From assembly GCA_028532985.1 (NCBI GenBank), contig JANCIK010000005.1:186001-250000 (forward strand): DNA of 64,000 nt, written 5' to 3'. Numbering within the stretch: the first letter of the stretch is position 1; each line of letters starts with the position of its first letter. Source of the stretch: Stropharia rugosoannulata. Lineage: Eukaryota; Basidiomycota; Agaricomycetes; Agaricales; Strophariaceae. Positions 1-9,986 of this stretch are shown piece by piece. The translations under genes were made by a program, and so were the position numbers. The notes under the pieces are model-generated. The model searched no databases. It saw only the letters and a program-made list of their open reading frames with translations, and was not told where the DNA came from.

Positions 1-985
1 CTCTGAGAATGCAAAGCTGGACGGGAAACGCACGCGTCCCGAATCAACAGACCAACACGGGGTCGAGACTTGAAGCTTGAGCCCTTGAGGCCTTGAGGGA
101 CGTGTACTTGCCTCTGGGCGATATTCAGAGAGGGAAGTGGGTGTATGCGGGCACGGGCCGACTGAACACAGCACATCTATTTTCCGTGCATGTTACGAAG
201 GAAGAGACCGTAGGACCGCACGGCGCAAGTCCGAGAGGGTGGTCGAGGGCGTGTATCCGTATTTGCCCGCCTCGTTCCAGGCCTGGGTGGAAGCGTGCGA
301 GGGGCGTACCCATAGTGAACAGTGTAGAGGACGAAGCGAGACGGTGTTTACTCTCTTTTTTGCGGTAACCATACTCCTGAGAGGCCAACACAAACGCGTG
401 CAGAAGGAATGAACGGACTGGGGAGCGCGAAGCCTGGTCCGGACGGAGTGTGTCATCTTCGGCGTGGATAGGGCGCGAGGGGTTGGAATAGGATAGGATA
501 GGACAAGACGCATAGCCGCCTATGCAGGGAAAAACAATGCGGATAAAAATGGGAGGTAGCCAAAACACGGACAGGACCCGTCGAAGCGGGCACAGCATAG
601 GCGGACACATGAGCAGAATGCGCGGGGAAGAGGCAGGGGGGGGTGCCGGAGACCATTGCAGAGGGTCGGGTCAACACGTCCACCAGGCAGCAGCTGCTGC
701 CGTTGAGCCTGTGTCTTCACATGACGGTGGGGTTGACGCGTTGGCGGGTGGGAGTTGAGGGCACGGGCCATACAGGGAGCACGGGCAGCCCATGCGCCCT
801 GCGACGGAAGAGGACAACGAGGGTGAGGCCTTAGTTCAATCAATGAAGTTCATACGCAGATAGTGTAAGCCGTTGCGCCATAGAAACGCAGAGCGCAATA
901 GACTCATTCCTGACAGAAGATTGGTATGCAACGCAACGCAAGGGCTGGGTCGGAATCGTTGAAGAGGACGAGGTCAAGCTTCAAG
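1..985. repeat. Repeat A, left part of the copy split by the Plavaka element
   Basis: GC-rich sequence with no convincing gene. Short stretches match the longest repeat A copy at 39085-41199. For example, the 'gcctgggtggaag' block near 280 recurs near 39710, and the 'cgaagcgggcac' block near 574 recurs in inverted orientation near 40060. The copy stops at 985 where the Plavaka element begins and resumes at 9987 with the 'cacaccgactgtaac' end block also found at 22690 and 41130. Open frames on both strands here are overlapping and lack homologous conservation between copies. Confidence 0.55.
979..985. repeat. Left target-site duplication of the Plavaka element
   Basis: The 7-mer CTTCAAG directly precedes the CCCAGTG terminus and recurs at 9980-9986 directly after the CACTGGG terminus. 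If the right end is placed one base earlier, the duplication is the 8-mer GCTTCAAG (978-985 and 9979-9986). Confidence 0.8.
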
Positions 986-1005
986 CCCAGTGAAAACGGC
1001 TTCCG
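986..1005 (+). repeat. Plavaka left terminal inverted repeat
   Basis: The sequence begins CCCAGTGAAAA and pairs with 9960-9979 in inverted orientation, matching 19 of 20 bases. Homology falls away after the shared CTTCCG. Confidence 0.85.
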
Positions 1006-1289
1006 CTGTGGTCCGCCGGCGGTGCCATTTTACCGACATAAACAGCTCATTACTGACCTGTCCTGTGCTGTCAGAAATGCCACGGATAGCTTTCTGCCGT
1101 GGTCCGGGCTGTACCGAGCTTCCGAGCTCCTCTGACCTCATCAGAGAGCTGGCCTTTGCCTTGTGTAAATAATCGTACCATTATTCGTTGCTCATTAATT
1201 GAATGATGCATGAGTCCGGTCTGAAGAAAGAAAGCAAACGTCTGTGTGATTCACCAGTTTCCCTCTCACTATTGCCACCCCCCTTGTAT

Positions 1290-4200
1290 ATGCCATCCGC
1301 ACCAAAGCCCTGTCCTTGTCCGAACTGCAGAGGGACTCTCAGAGATGCCAGAACTGTGAAAGCACATGCTGCAGAACAAGCCCGCATATCTGCAGATCAA
1401 GAAAGCCGGCGTCGCTTGTACGAAAGATCTGTTTTGGATGCTGCTAAGGGAGAAAGCAATGGTGATGCTTCTGAAAGCGAGGACAAGCCTGGCGATGATG
1501 AGGAAGGGACTCCCAGACCATCTAAGCGAGTTCGGGTAGATGGTAGTTTGTCGGACTTTAGTGAAAATGATGTTTGTCTTTTTGTTCTTAATTCCATCTC
1601 ACATCCAATTCATTACTGATAAATCTATATAGTATGTACATGGTGCTGGTTCTCTAGCTAGTGATGCTATAAATCCACCAGAAGAAAGGGAGGATGTAAA
1701 TACTGTAGAGCGCACTTGTGTAGGTTACTATAACTGCAATAGCAACAATGTTACCAGTTTAACATACTTATACTAGTCATTGGATTCAAATAACATGTCC
1801 TCATCTGAAGAAGAGTTGGAGAGCGAGAAGGAGAGCAAGAAAGATGTCTCTGATGAAGACACAGGGGGGGTTCTGGAAGACCAGACTGAGGCTCTTCAAA
1901 ACCTTGCTCATGTCGCACTGGACCCTGTCCCCCAGCCAGATGGAGATGATGAGCTTGATGAAGATGCTCCTTTGCCAGCACCTTGTATTGAGCATCTCAA
2001 CCTAGCTCAGGAGTTTATTAAGCAGGTAAAAAATGCTACACTCGACAATGGCAAACTCGATCCTGAAGCCACTCACCGCCTTCGACACCCTACTGAAGCT
2101 ACAGTAGATCTTTCCGATCCTGATGTTCGTTTCTCTCTGGATCTGTACATGTCTTGCAGCAATGCCTCCGAAGCGACTTACAACAGTGTCAGAGATACCA
2201 TTAAACGAAGATTTCCAGACCTGGAAGTTCTCTCCCACTACGAGGCTAACAAATTTATCTCAGATGCAACCGGCATAGTCTCGGTAATGGACGACATGTG
2301 CATCAACTCATGTCATGCATTCACAGGCCCACTTGCAGACCGAGAGACATGTTATACTTGCGGTGAGCCGCGTTACTCCACTGCGGGTAACTCTACGAAG
2401 AAAAAACCAAGGCAACAAATGTGTACAATTCCACTGGGGCCCCAGATTCAGGCACTGCAACAATCAGTACATGGGGCAAATGCAATGCGTTACCGTGAAC
2501 AGAAAATTCGCCAGTTCTGTGATGGGTTTGAACACTTGGAAAATGATCTGGATGCAGTTTATGACGATATCTTCTGTGGATCTGATGTACTCGACCTTTG
2601 CGAAGAGCTTAATCTCACTGGCGATGACACTACTGTGATCTTCTCTATAGACGGCGCTCAACTCTATCAAAATAAAAAGTCCGACACATGGATTGCTATT
2701 TGGATTGTCACCAACTATGATCCAAAAACCCGGTACCGCTCCAAGCATGTTTTGCCAGCTGCAATCGTTCCTGGTCCAAATAAACCAAAGCTACTGGACT
2801 CCTATCTTTTCCGCACATTTCACCATGTTTCTGCTATTCAAAGAGAGGACAATGGTACTGGAATCAAAGTCTACAATGCAATCAAGGCAGATATAGTATC
2901 ATCTCATACTGTAGTGCTTTGCAGCACAGCAGATGCAGTTGGATTGACAGAACTGGATGGCCGCGTTGGACATCATGGAAAGAACGGCTGTCGAATAGGC
3001 TGTCCCTTTCAGGGCCGTCACAAACCGGGCAGCGGCCACTACTTTTCTGCTCACTTAAAACCAAATAACTATTCTGTCGAAGGCTGCGACCATGGGGACT
3101 TTAATTTCCGACAATTTGAGCACCAAATATCGCCGGAGGTCTATGGTCAAAACCTTTCTAAAGTCATTAACTCTGCAACTCAGGTAGACTATGAATTAAA
3201 CCGCAAACAAACTGGGATATCAAAGCCATCTATTCTGAGTGGCTTGCCTTCATCATATATTCTTAGCCTTCCTCGCTGCTTTACTCTTGATAGTATGCAC
3301 CTGGGTACAAACATCATGGAAGCCATGCTTAAATTGTGGCGTGGATCCATAAAATGCGAAGATACCGATAGCAAAAAGGACTGGGAATGGGCTTCGATGC
3401 CTAAGAAGAAACAGGTCTGGAAAGCTCATGGTAAACTTGTTGCTGCAGCTACTCAATATTTTCCATCTTTCTTCCACCGCCCTCCTCGCAATCCAGCTAA
3501 GAAGATCTCAAGTGGTTACAAAGCTACAGAGCTCTATCTCTATGTGCTTGGTCTTGGGCCTGGTTTTTTTCGACAGGTTCTTCCGAAGAAGTACTGGCAG
3601 AATTTTTGCAAGTTAGTTCGTGGCTTTCGCATTATTATGCAGCGCTCAATTACAGGAAGACAGGCAAAGGATGCCTACCTCTATCTTGTTCAATTTGTTG
3701 AAGAGTTTGAGCATATCTATTCACAGCGCCGCGTTGACCGCCTTCATTTCAACAGACCTTGCTTTCACACTCTTCTTCACGCAGCACCGGAGATCTTCCG
3801 TGTTGGAAACGCCATACACACAGACCAGTTTACTATGGAGCGGGCAATTGGAGAATTTGGGCAGAATATTCGGCAGCCATCAAATCTGTATGGGGCTTTG
3901 ACTCAGCTTGCACTTCGGAAAGCCAGAATTAATGCGCTCAAAGCAATTTGTCCTGAACTGGACTATGATCTAATTCCACATCTCCCTCGCTATGCGCACG
4001 ACATGGGTGACGGATATATACTTCTTTGGCCCTGTGAAGATAAAGTGCATGAGTTCCCTGCAGAGGAAGTGGAGGCTATTCAAGCTAGATGCAATGTCAC
4101 AAAGAGCCAGAAGTGGGGGCGTGTACAGTTGCCAAATAGACAGGTTGCAAGGAGTGTGTATTCAGAGAACCGGCGCTTAGCTGAAAACAAAAGAAACACA

Positions 4201-4634
4201 AGAAATGTAAAGGTATGGCTTAGCCTCTAGTACTCTATCAAATTCATTAACTCCTCACAATGCTTACTTAGTTTGAGTTAAATGGAAACACGGAATTTGG
4301 TGAAGTTCAATTTTATTTCCTGGACAAACCACGCCACTACAACAATCAGCAACCTGAGCGTCAGCAATGTGCATATGCGGTCATCTCACAGTATGGGCCA
4401 CCAAATCAGCTTCTTCTTCAAGAATCCTTTGGTACGCTTTATGCCTGCCATTATTTGGGCCAGGACAATCTTGTTTGTATCCCCCTTTCATTCATAATTT
4501 CAGTGGTGTCAATGCAGCCACTTCCCCATGTGAATGGAGATCCAGCAAACATGTGGTTTGTAGTGGAGAAGAGTGGCCTTGACGATGCACAGCTTTTTGG
4601 GTATGAAGATGGGGGGGCAGAGATAGATGAGTAA
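1290..4634 (+). CDS. Plavaka-family DDE transposase, four exons
   Basis: Proposed exons are 1290-1571, 1633-1719, 1777-4212 and 4272-4634. All three introns (61, 57 and 59 nt) have GT-AG ends in phase 0, giving about 1055 residues. The ATG at 1290 is chosen because it starts directly on a cysteine/histidine cluster (CPCPNC ... H), the usual N-terminal finger of these proteins. A second cysteine cluster (C..C..C..CGEPRY) lies near 2310-2370. The catalytic region shows SIDGAQLY (first Asp, about 2650), VPGPNKPK, VGHHGKNGC, LDSMHLGTN (second Asp, about 3290) and ERAIGEFGQNIRQPS (Glu, about 3840). The last exon, ending LFGYEDGG, supplies the C-terminus found in this family. No frameshift or internal stop is seen, so the enzyme may be functional. 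It is expected to cut and paste the element in the nucleus. Motif recognition is from family knowledge. Confidence 0.85.
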
Positions 4635-5150
4635 AACAAGAGTAAAAGACATATCTTGATTCAAAAGAACTGTAGCTTGACTGCAGCAGTCTTAAATATT
4701 GTACAGCACTGTTGACTTGTATATACTTACTCACACTTAAAAAAAAATAGCTACATTCTATGCACATGCTCTTATCTGAAGTTGTAATGAGCAAGGGGGC
4801 AAGCTGCCAATGCCGCAACGCGTTTGCAATGCGTGGTGCGCGATATGCATGTGTCAAGCACGTGATGCATGACTTTGTTGATGATATTGATATGCACGTC
4901 GGTTTCCTTCATGCCACTACCACATTGCCGGTCGCCATACGCAGAGTTCTGCGAGGCAGCTGGCATTGTGGTTTGGCTCATTCCCCTCCAAAAATCGCCC
5001 GAGCTGAGTCCAGCTGGTAGTTTGCCATTAACTCGTCCTCACCCTCGTCCTCGCCCTCCTCAACCACCTCTAGTACTACCGGTCCTATTTACGGAATTCC
5101 TGGTCAACAAGTAAGGCTTTCTTAATTTAATGCTCCTTCACACTGACATT
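4635..5150. other. Interior Plavaka spacer without a clear gene
   Basis: After the transposase stop the sequence is AT-rich to about 4760. It then contains short open stretches with Pro/Arg-rich translation near 5030-5110 that end at a splice-donor-like GTAAGG at 5111. This may be the first exon of the decayed gene that follows, but no start could be fixed. Confidence 0.3.
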
Positions 5151-5159
5151 AAAACATCC

Positions 5160-6070
5160 CAGGACGCCTGCATGCACTGGTCCTGGCCCTCGTTGCGGGC
5201 CAGCATCTGCACAAGTGAGCTCGAGCAGGCTGAGCAAAAGCCGCAGGCGTACGATCAACTAGCGGACGCACTTGTTATTGACGAATGTGCGCACTCAATG
5301 TGCGTGTCTGTCTGAAGTTCGTAGCACCTCTCCCCCAGCGCAGATGTCCACAAGTGAGGTAACTCAGACACCCTTGTTCTGCGTACTGGATGAAGCACAG
5401 CACGCAGTGACTCAGCACAACTCGTCCTTCCGTTCCGACCACAACGGGGCTCATTGGCCTATTTTGCGTGAAATAGTCAAGGCTTGGGAGGAATAGACAA
5501 AGCTACTTGCATCGAAGGCTGGTTCAAGACCAATTGAAAGGGTTTGGTATTGGCTACATGGCAGGTCTGTGTTTGCCGTATTTTAACAGCTAGTCGCTCA
5601 TATACTGTAGGTACCGCGTCGCCACGAGATATGTCACGGAGCTGCTACTCGATGTCTTCAAGCGGCTGCATGGCCTGTTGAATGCGTACATCCACCACTT
5701 CACAAACTTCACCATAACTGGCGCACCCCACTTAGTCAAGCTGGAGGGATCAGAAAGTCTGCCCACCTTCTCCCAATACTGCCTTGATTTTTCATCGTGT
5801 ACTGCCTCAACATGCTGCTCTCCACGCACTGGCGGGTCAGTGACGTGTTCACCTTCATTGATGTACCTCCAGCGCGGAGTGCTCTAGATGCAGAGCTCGT
5901 CGCACTCCACCGCATTGACCTCGGTGGTACGAGCGCAGAGGAAAACATGGTGCGACACTTTCAAGCCACAGGACCTTCCGTGACACTCAGGACAAATGCG
6001 AAGTCGCCTGAAAGCACCCTTGCGTGGCCCGCCCGCCCACCAAACAAACTCACTGATTTGCTTCCCCCAT
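5160..6070 (+). pseudogene. Decayed P-loop NTPase-type gene (CRN-like, LDEAQ motif) inside the Plavaka element
   Basis: Several plus-strand frames together resemble an agaricomycete P-loop family. They read WPSLRASICTSELEQAEQ (5175-5230), then a frame change to LDEAQHA with FRSDHNGAHWPILREI (5385-5480), a broken stretch near 5510-5610, then RYVTELLLDVFKRLHGLLNA (5620-5685) and further frames to about 6070. The order LDEAQ, FRS...R-P-I-L-R-E-I and R-x-x-x-x-YV-x-ELL is what I associate with Crinkler/RHS-type P-loop proteins. The Walker A part is not visible. Stops and frame changes at about 5313, 5496, 5590 and 5800 make it non-functional. It may be captured cargo or an ancient component of the element. 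The family call is tentative. Confidence 0.4.
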
Positions 6071-6135
6071 AGCTCCATGGGCCCCGATCTTCTCTTTGTG
6101 CTGCGCCTGGCTGATCACGCGGACAACCCAGCATC

Positions 6136-6411
6136 GTGCAAGCGCCTGCCGTCAGGACTCAGTTGTTGGGTGGGGATGGTATGGGTGGCGCCACCGGTCG
6201 GATGTGGGGATCAGCTCACAGGGACAGACTGGTGCAAGTGCAAGTGATGCAGAGAAGGGGCGCGGGCTGGAGAGGGATACATATGGGTGCTGGCATGTAT
6301 GGGTTTAGTGGTCGAGGGGGCGGGGTTGGGCAGGTTGGTTCCCAAGACATGGGGCACACGGCAGGGTCAAGGTTGTTCGGGGCAGATTCAAAGACATGGA
6401 GCATTCTGTAG
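6136..6411 (+). other. Glycine-rich open stretch in the Plavaka interior
   Basis: A GC-rich segment is open in two plus frames. One reads as a Gly/Met/Arg-rich sequence (GGDGMGGATGRMWGSAHRD). It directly follows the decayed P-loop gene and could be its low-complexity tail. There are no recognisable domains and coding status is doubtful. Confidence 0.2.
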
Positions 6412-6497
6412 GCAGATGGATTGCAATGTACGTGTATTTAGAAATACAAATACATTTTATGTTTTCTACCAAGTACTGAGTACAATATTCTAATCTA

Positions 6498-7144
6498 TCA
6501 TGGCCCCGACACCCCGAAGTATTTCTTAAGCTCTTCTGACACCACTGGCCCTTCTTTGTGAAGCTGCTGTACCTTTGGATTCCACTCTGGATCAGATTCC
6601 GTTACAGAGGTATATTCTAGCTCAGTACTATTGCTTTCTGTGGCAATAGCAGCATTTGGTTCTGGTGAATGACTGACATATGCTTGACTTTTTTTCTGCT
6701 CTTGACGAAGCTTGTTCCACGCTACAAAAGATGGAAAGTCCCGCTCAAATTCTTCCCATTCTGCATCTCGTCTAGCCCAAAACTCTGTGTTCTGAAGAAG
6801 CATCAGTTGCAAGAAAACCCAAAGTAATCACATAAACTTACTAAACTGCCAATAGACGAATCTGCATCGTTGCTATCATGGCCGCTTTTTCTAGTATTCT
6901 TCTGCCTGTATTTAAGTGTCTGCTGTTTCGGCCGTGGGCTCTCTGGTACATATGTATGCTAAAACTTAATAAGCCTGATTTTATTGCTGGATAAATATGA
7001 TTTTATCTTTAGTTCCTCTTCGTCTCGTGCTTCATTTATATCTGAGGTAGATATGACCTCATCGGAATCAATTGCATAGCACGCCGACCAGTCCCAATCA
7101 GTATCCTTAAATAAAGAAGATATAGGGACATTGTATGCCAGCAT
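6498..7144 (-). CDS. Small companion protein of the Plavaka element, function unknown
   Basis: Minus-strand gene in three parts. The N-terminus (7144 down to about 7008) starts MLAYNVPISSLFKDTDWDW. A middle part (about 6959-6842) is rich in Pro, Lys and Asn. The C-terminal part (6790-6498) contains EFWARRDAEWEEFERDF. The second intron is canonical in phase 0 (GTAAGT to TTCAG, about 6789-6841). The first junction lacks a GT donor: the sequence reads AAG-ATAAAATC, then TTTTAG 48 nt from the proposed cut, and reading through meets a TAG stop in frame. A G-to-A change in the donor would explain this, so the gene may be damaged. It converges on the P-loop remnant and diverges from the next gene, and it lies between the element ends. 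The protein is acidic/aromatic with no known domain. Confidence 0.5.
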
Positions 7145-7334
7145 TAGCTCTATGCGTAACTGTTACAGTGGACTAGGAAAGGAACGTTGCAGGAAAGTAC
7201 TAGTAATCTGACATGGTACTTTCTAGATTAAAAAAGCATGTGATCTTGCAGTGCTGGGAAACACGTCCTAAAGCGCGTCCTAAATTGCTTTCCCTTTTCC
7301 CCCTGCCGCCTCCGTCTCCCAAGTATCTCTCTCA

Positions 7335-9586
7335 ATGGATCACTTTAGCAACATTCACAGATACAACTTCCCGAGCTACAACTCTGAGCAAGCTCAGCAT
7401 TCGCAGGGTATGCATCAAGGCAGTAGCAGCTCTGACATGGGGAACAGATTGGTAGCGTACCTTGTCCCTGAGATTAGTACATGCCAGTTTTACTCAAAAA
7501 CTTATTCAAAGCACGAGAGAAAGGCTATTACATCCCCCACCACACAAATGTTTGGAATATGTCACCAGAGCGCGGCGTCTCCACCTAGCTTCGATTTGCT
7601 TGCTGCTATTGGAGCAGCCTCAAAGGAGAAGCTACTTGCATCAGAAAATCAAGTGTACTCACAGCTTCTGCATGATTACATGCAAGTGAAGGCAGAATTG
7701 AGTGCAAAATGGTTCTGTGTTCTAATTATATGTGCATATAGCCAGACTAACTTTTAGACTCGCAGTGATATCATTACATTCTTAAAAGAGAATAGCCGCG
7801 CCATATCCCCGGTTGAAACAAAACCACCATCGAAATCAAATACCCACGAGCATGGCTCCTCATCTTCTTTGTTGCCCAACCAGTCCGTGTTTTTCGAGGC
7901 CAAGCCCGATATTCCACCATCTCCACCTGCCCTTAGTCGAGACGACTATGATGACACCAAGTTCTGGACAATTGAAGAGTGGAACGACTTCCAGGCTGAA
8001 GAGAAGAGATTTGGTAACGAAGTCCCTCGTCTCGACTTTCTGACGAATGAAGAAGGTGAAGTTGTTTCTGCCATTCGGAAGAAAGAGTTTTATGATTGGT
8101 TTTCTACTCTGGCCGCCTCTCTTTACCGTGTACGTGAAGAGCCGAAGACCTGGAAGAAGAAGACCAAGTTTGCGACGGACTTCATCTCAAATTCCATGCG
8201 GGAGAGGTTCATTGAGTTCCGTCTTTGCGAAGGTGACTGGAAGGTGGATAGATATGGCTGCATCAAGTATTCGGACTGGTTCAAGGGCCCTCGGTCAAGA
8301 GGACAGCTACAACGTGAGTACTTGAGTTGCAGCTAGTTTACTGTTACTTACTTTCACATATAAAAATTTCAGGGGATAATGCGGCATCAACCAATGTTAA
8401 AGCTATGATTGGGACAGGTAAACGAAAGCGTCAGAGCCAGGAGGAGGAGGATACAGCAAACCACATACCAAAGAAGCCCAAAAAAGAAAAAGCCGTTATT
8501 GCGGTCAGCTCCGATAGTGAGGATGATGGAGAGGTGGTACAATGCCGCAAAGTTCGCAAAAAGGTGAGTTTTATGCAGCACTTCTAAGGGCTTTATTCAC
8601 AAAAACTAGTCTCCTACCGCCGTTGCAATGCCAGGGCCTATAGCAACCCCAACTAGCTCCATACCCCTCAATCAGCCAGCAGCACACCCATCACAGCAGA
8701 TCGAACCACCAACGGCTGCAGAGGCGGCTCCGCTCATACCATCAGAGCTAGCCAAGGCTCCCGAAAACTCGCCCCCGCCATCTCCTCCAAAACCAGCAAG
8801 CGTCCTTGCAGACTCAGAGACAGTAACTGAGCTAGCTACTAGTGCCGCCAATGCACAGGTGCTTCTTACTGTTGGTCCTCAGGGAGCGCCAATTGGACAA
8901 TTCACCCCGCCTGCAGCCGTCTGCGTGCAGACAGCCTTGGCTCCAGAACAGCCGGTTGTTTCAAATGCTCCGGAACCGGTGGTTATGGAGGACTTAGCCG
9001 CATCTGCTTCATCCTTGGATGCTATAGCTCCTGCTGCTGCAGTCCCTAGGCGCGGTAGGCCTCATAAGGTGAGTTTTTTCTCCTTGCCGTCAGCCCACAT
9101 AGTCTAATCATACAATTTCCATTGAAATTTCATCAGACGAACCCTCTGTAAGTGTCGGTATATTGTTTAATGCAGACTTTCTGATTTGATTTGCTTTAGT
9201 CTAAGTATCACAATCCCACCTCCTAGCAACGACATTCTCGCACCAGTTAGTGAGTCTACAGACCCAGTAGACTCAGCATCTGGGTCGGCCTCGAAGAAAA
9301 AGATAATGAAAGCATCAGATGCACTCACAGCTCGGTAAGTCGGCTCATACCACATATATTTCAGTGTCTTTCAACTCATATACTACATAGTAACTTGTAT
9401 GCTATCGACTATCTCAAAGACCATCAGGTCACAAAGGCCGAGTTCAAGACTGTCTTTGATAGCCTGGACAAAGAGACGCTAAGGGTAAGTTACATACTAG
9501 TCAGACAATTAACAGCGGCTAATAGTACTGTTTATAAGAAATACAAGGATCTTGCACGGGAAAGAAAGAAGGCTGTCAAGAAGTAG
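7335..9586 (+). CDS. Large companion protein of the Plavaka element, multi-exon, function unknown
   Basis: Plus-strand gene starting MDHFSNIHRYNFPSYNSEQ. Well-supported introns are at 8314-about 8372 (GTGAGT...TTTCAG), 8563-8609 (GTGAGT...ACTAG), about 9070-9135, about 9149-9200 and 9335-9390. An intron around 7684-7757 is likely, and one at 7452-7512 is possible. The central block (7869-8313) is a conserved-looking globular segment (WTIEEWNDFQAEEKRFG ... RERFIEFRLCEGDWKVDRYG). It is followed by a basic nuclear-signal-like stretch with KRKRQSQEEED, a long Ala/Pro-rich linker, an AT-hook-like RRGRPHK, and a short helical C-terminus ending RERKKAVKK. AT-hook and basic motifs suggest a DNA-binding helper of the transposase; that is inference. 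The gene ends about 390 bp before the right terminus. Confidence 0.6.
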
Positions 9587-9619
9587 CAGCGTAAGTGGGC
9601 CGCTTCAGTCCCTCTTATG

Positions 9620-9960
9620 TGCTCTAATTAAATGTCAGGGTTGATCAGCACACAGCGGAGATTGTCGGTGTACAGCGGTACTCGGAGGATGTCAGAAATA
9701 GTCAGATGTCGTCAGTAGAGAGCAGACCACAGCAGAAATATAATATGTTTTTTAGATCAAATTGTATTAAAGGAAATCAGAATACATCAGAGAGCATCGG
9801 AGGACATCAGATTACAAGCCGTATATATCAGATATAATCAGACTGTGAAAAATATCTGGCTCTGTTCAGAGCAGATTTTCTCCGAAAAGGGAGCAAACGT
9901 ACCGACGACATCTGACTAGATCTGAATTGCAGATTTCGTCGGTTTTCGTCGGATTTGCTC
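9620..9960. repeat. Plavaka right subterminal repeat region
   Basis: Short motifs TCAGA, CATCAG, GTCGG and TCGGA recur many times in both orientations between the last gene and the right terminal repeat (for example 9690-9720, 9778-9835, 9930-9955). Such subterminal motif clusters are typical transposase-binding sites in CACTA-like elements. The left side has fewer copies (about 1050-1150). Confidence 0.6.
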
Positions 9961-9979
9961 GGAAGCCATTTTCACTGGG
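9960..9979 (-). repeat. Plavaka right terminal inverted repeat
   Basis: Read on the minus strand from 9979, it matches the left terminal repeat over 20 bases with one C/T mismatch. Confidence 0.85.
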
Positions 9980-9986
9980 CTTCAAG
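9980..9986. repeat. Right target-site duplication of the Plavaka element
   Basis: The copy of CTTCAAG directly after CACTGGG duplicates 979-985. Confidence 0.8.

Larger units (their letters stand above)
986..9979 (+). mobile_element. Complete Plavaka-type (CACTA/EnSpm-like) DNA transposon, about 9.0 kb
   Basis: The element has terminal inverted repeats of about 20 bp with one mismatch. The left end starts CCCAGTGAAAACGGCTTCCG at 986 and the right end at 9979 reads the same on the minus strand with one C/T difference. A 7- or 8-bp direct repeat flanks it. The flanking DNA on both sides belongs to one copy of repeat A, so the insertion is nested. Inside are a four-exon transposase (plus strand), a decayed P-loop gene, a small minus-strand gene and a multi-exon plus-strand gene. 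The right subterminal 350 bp is crowded with TCAGA/CATCAG/GTCGG motifs, as expected for transposase-binding repeats. Plavaka is inferred from the transposase motifs. The ends are seen directly. Confidence 0.85.

Noticed and set aside
125..610. 161-residue minus-strand open frame
   Set aside because: It lies in repeat A, competes with plus-strand frames, and has no conserved counterpart in other copies.
7813..8325. Separate small genes overlapping the Plavaka companion gene
   Set aside because: They are out-of-frame shadows of the exon at 7758-8313.
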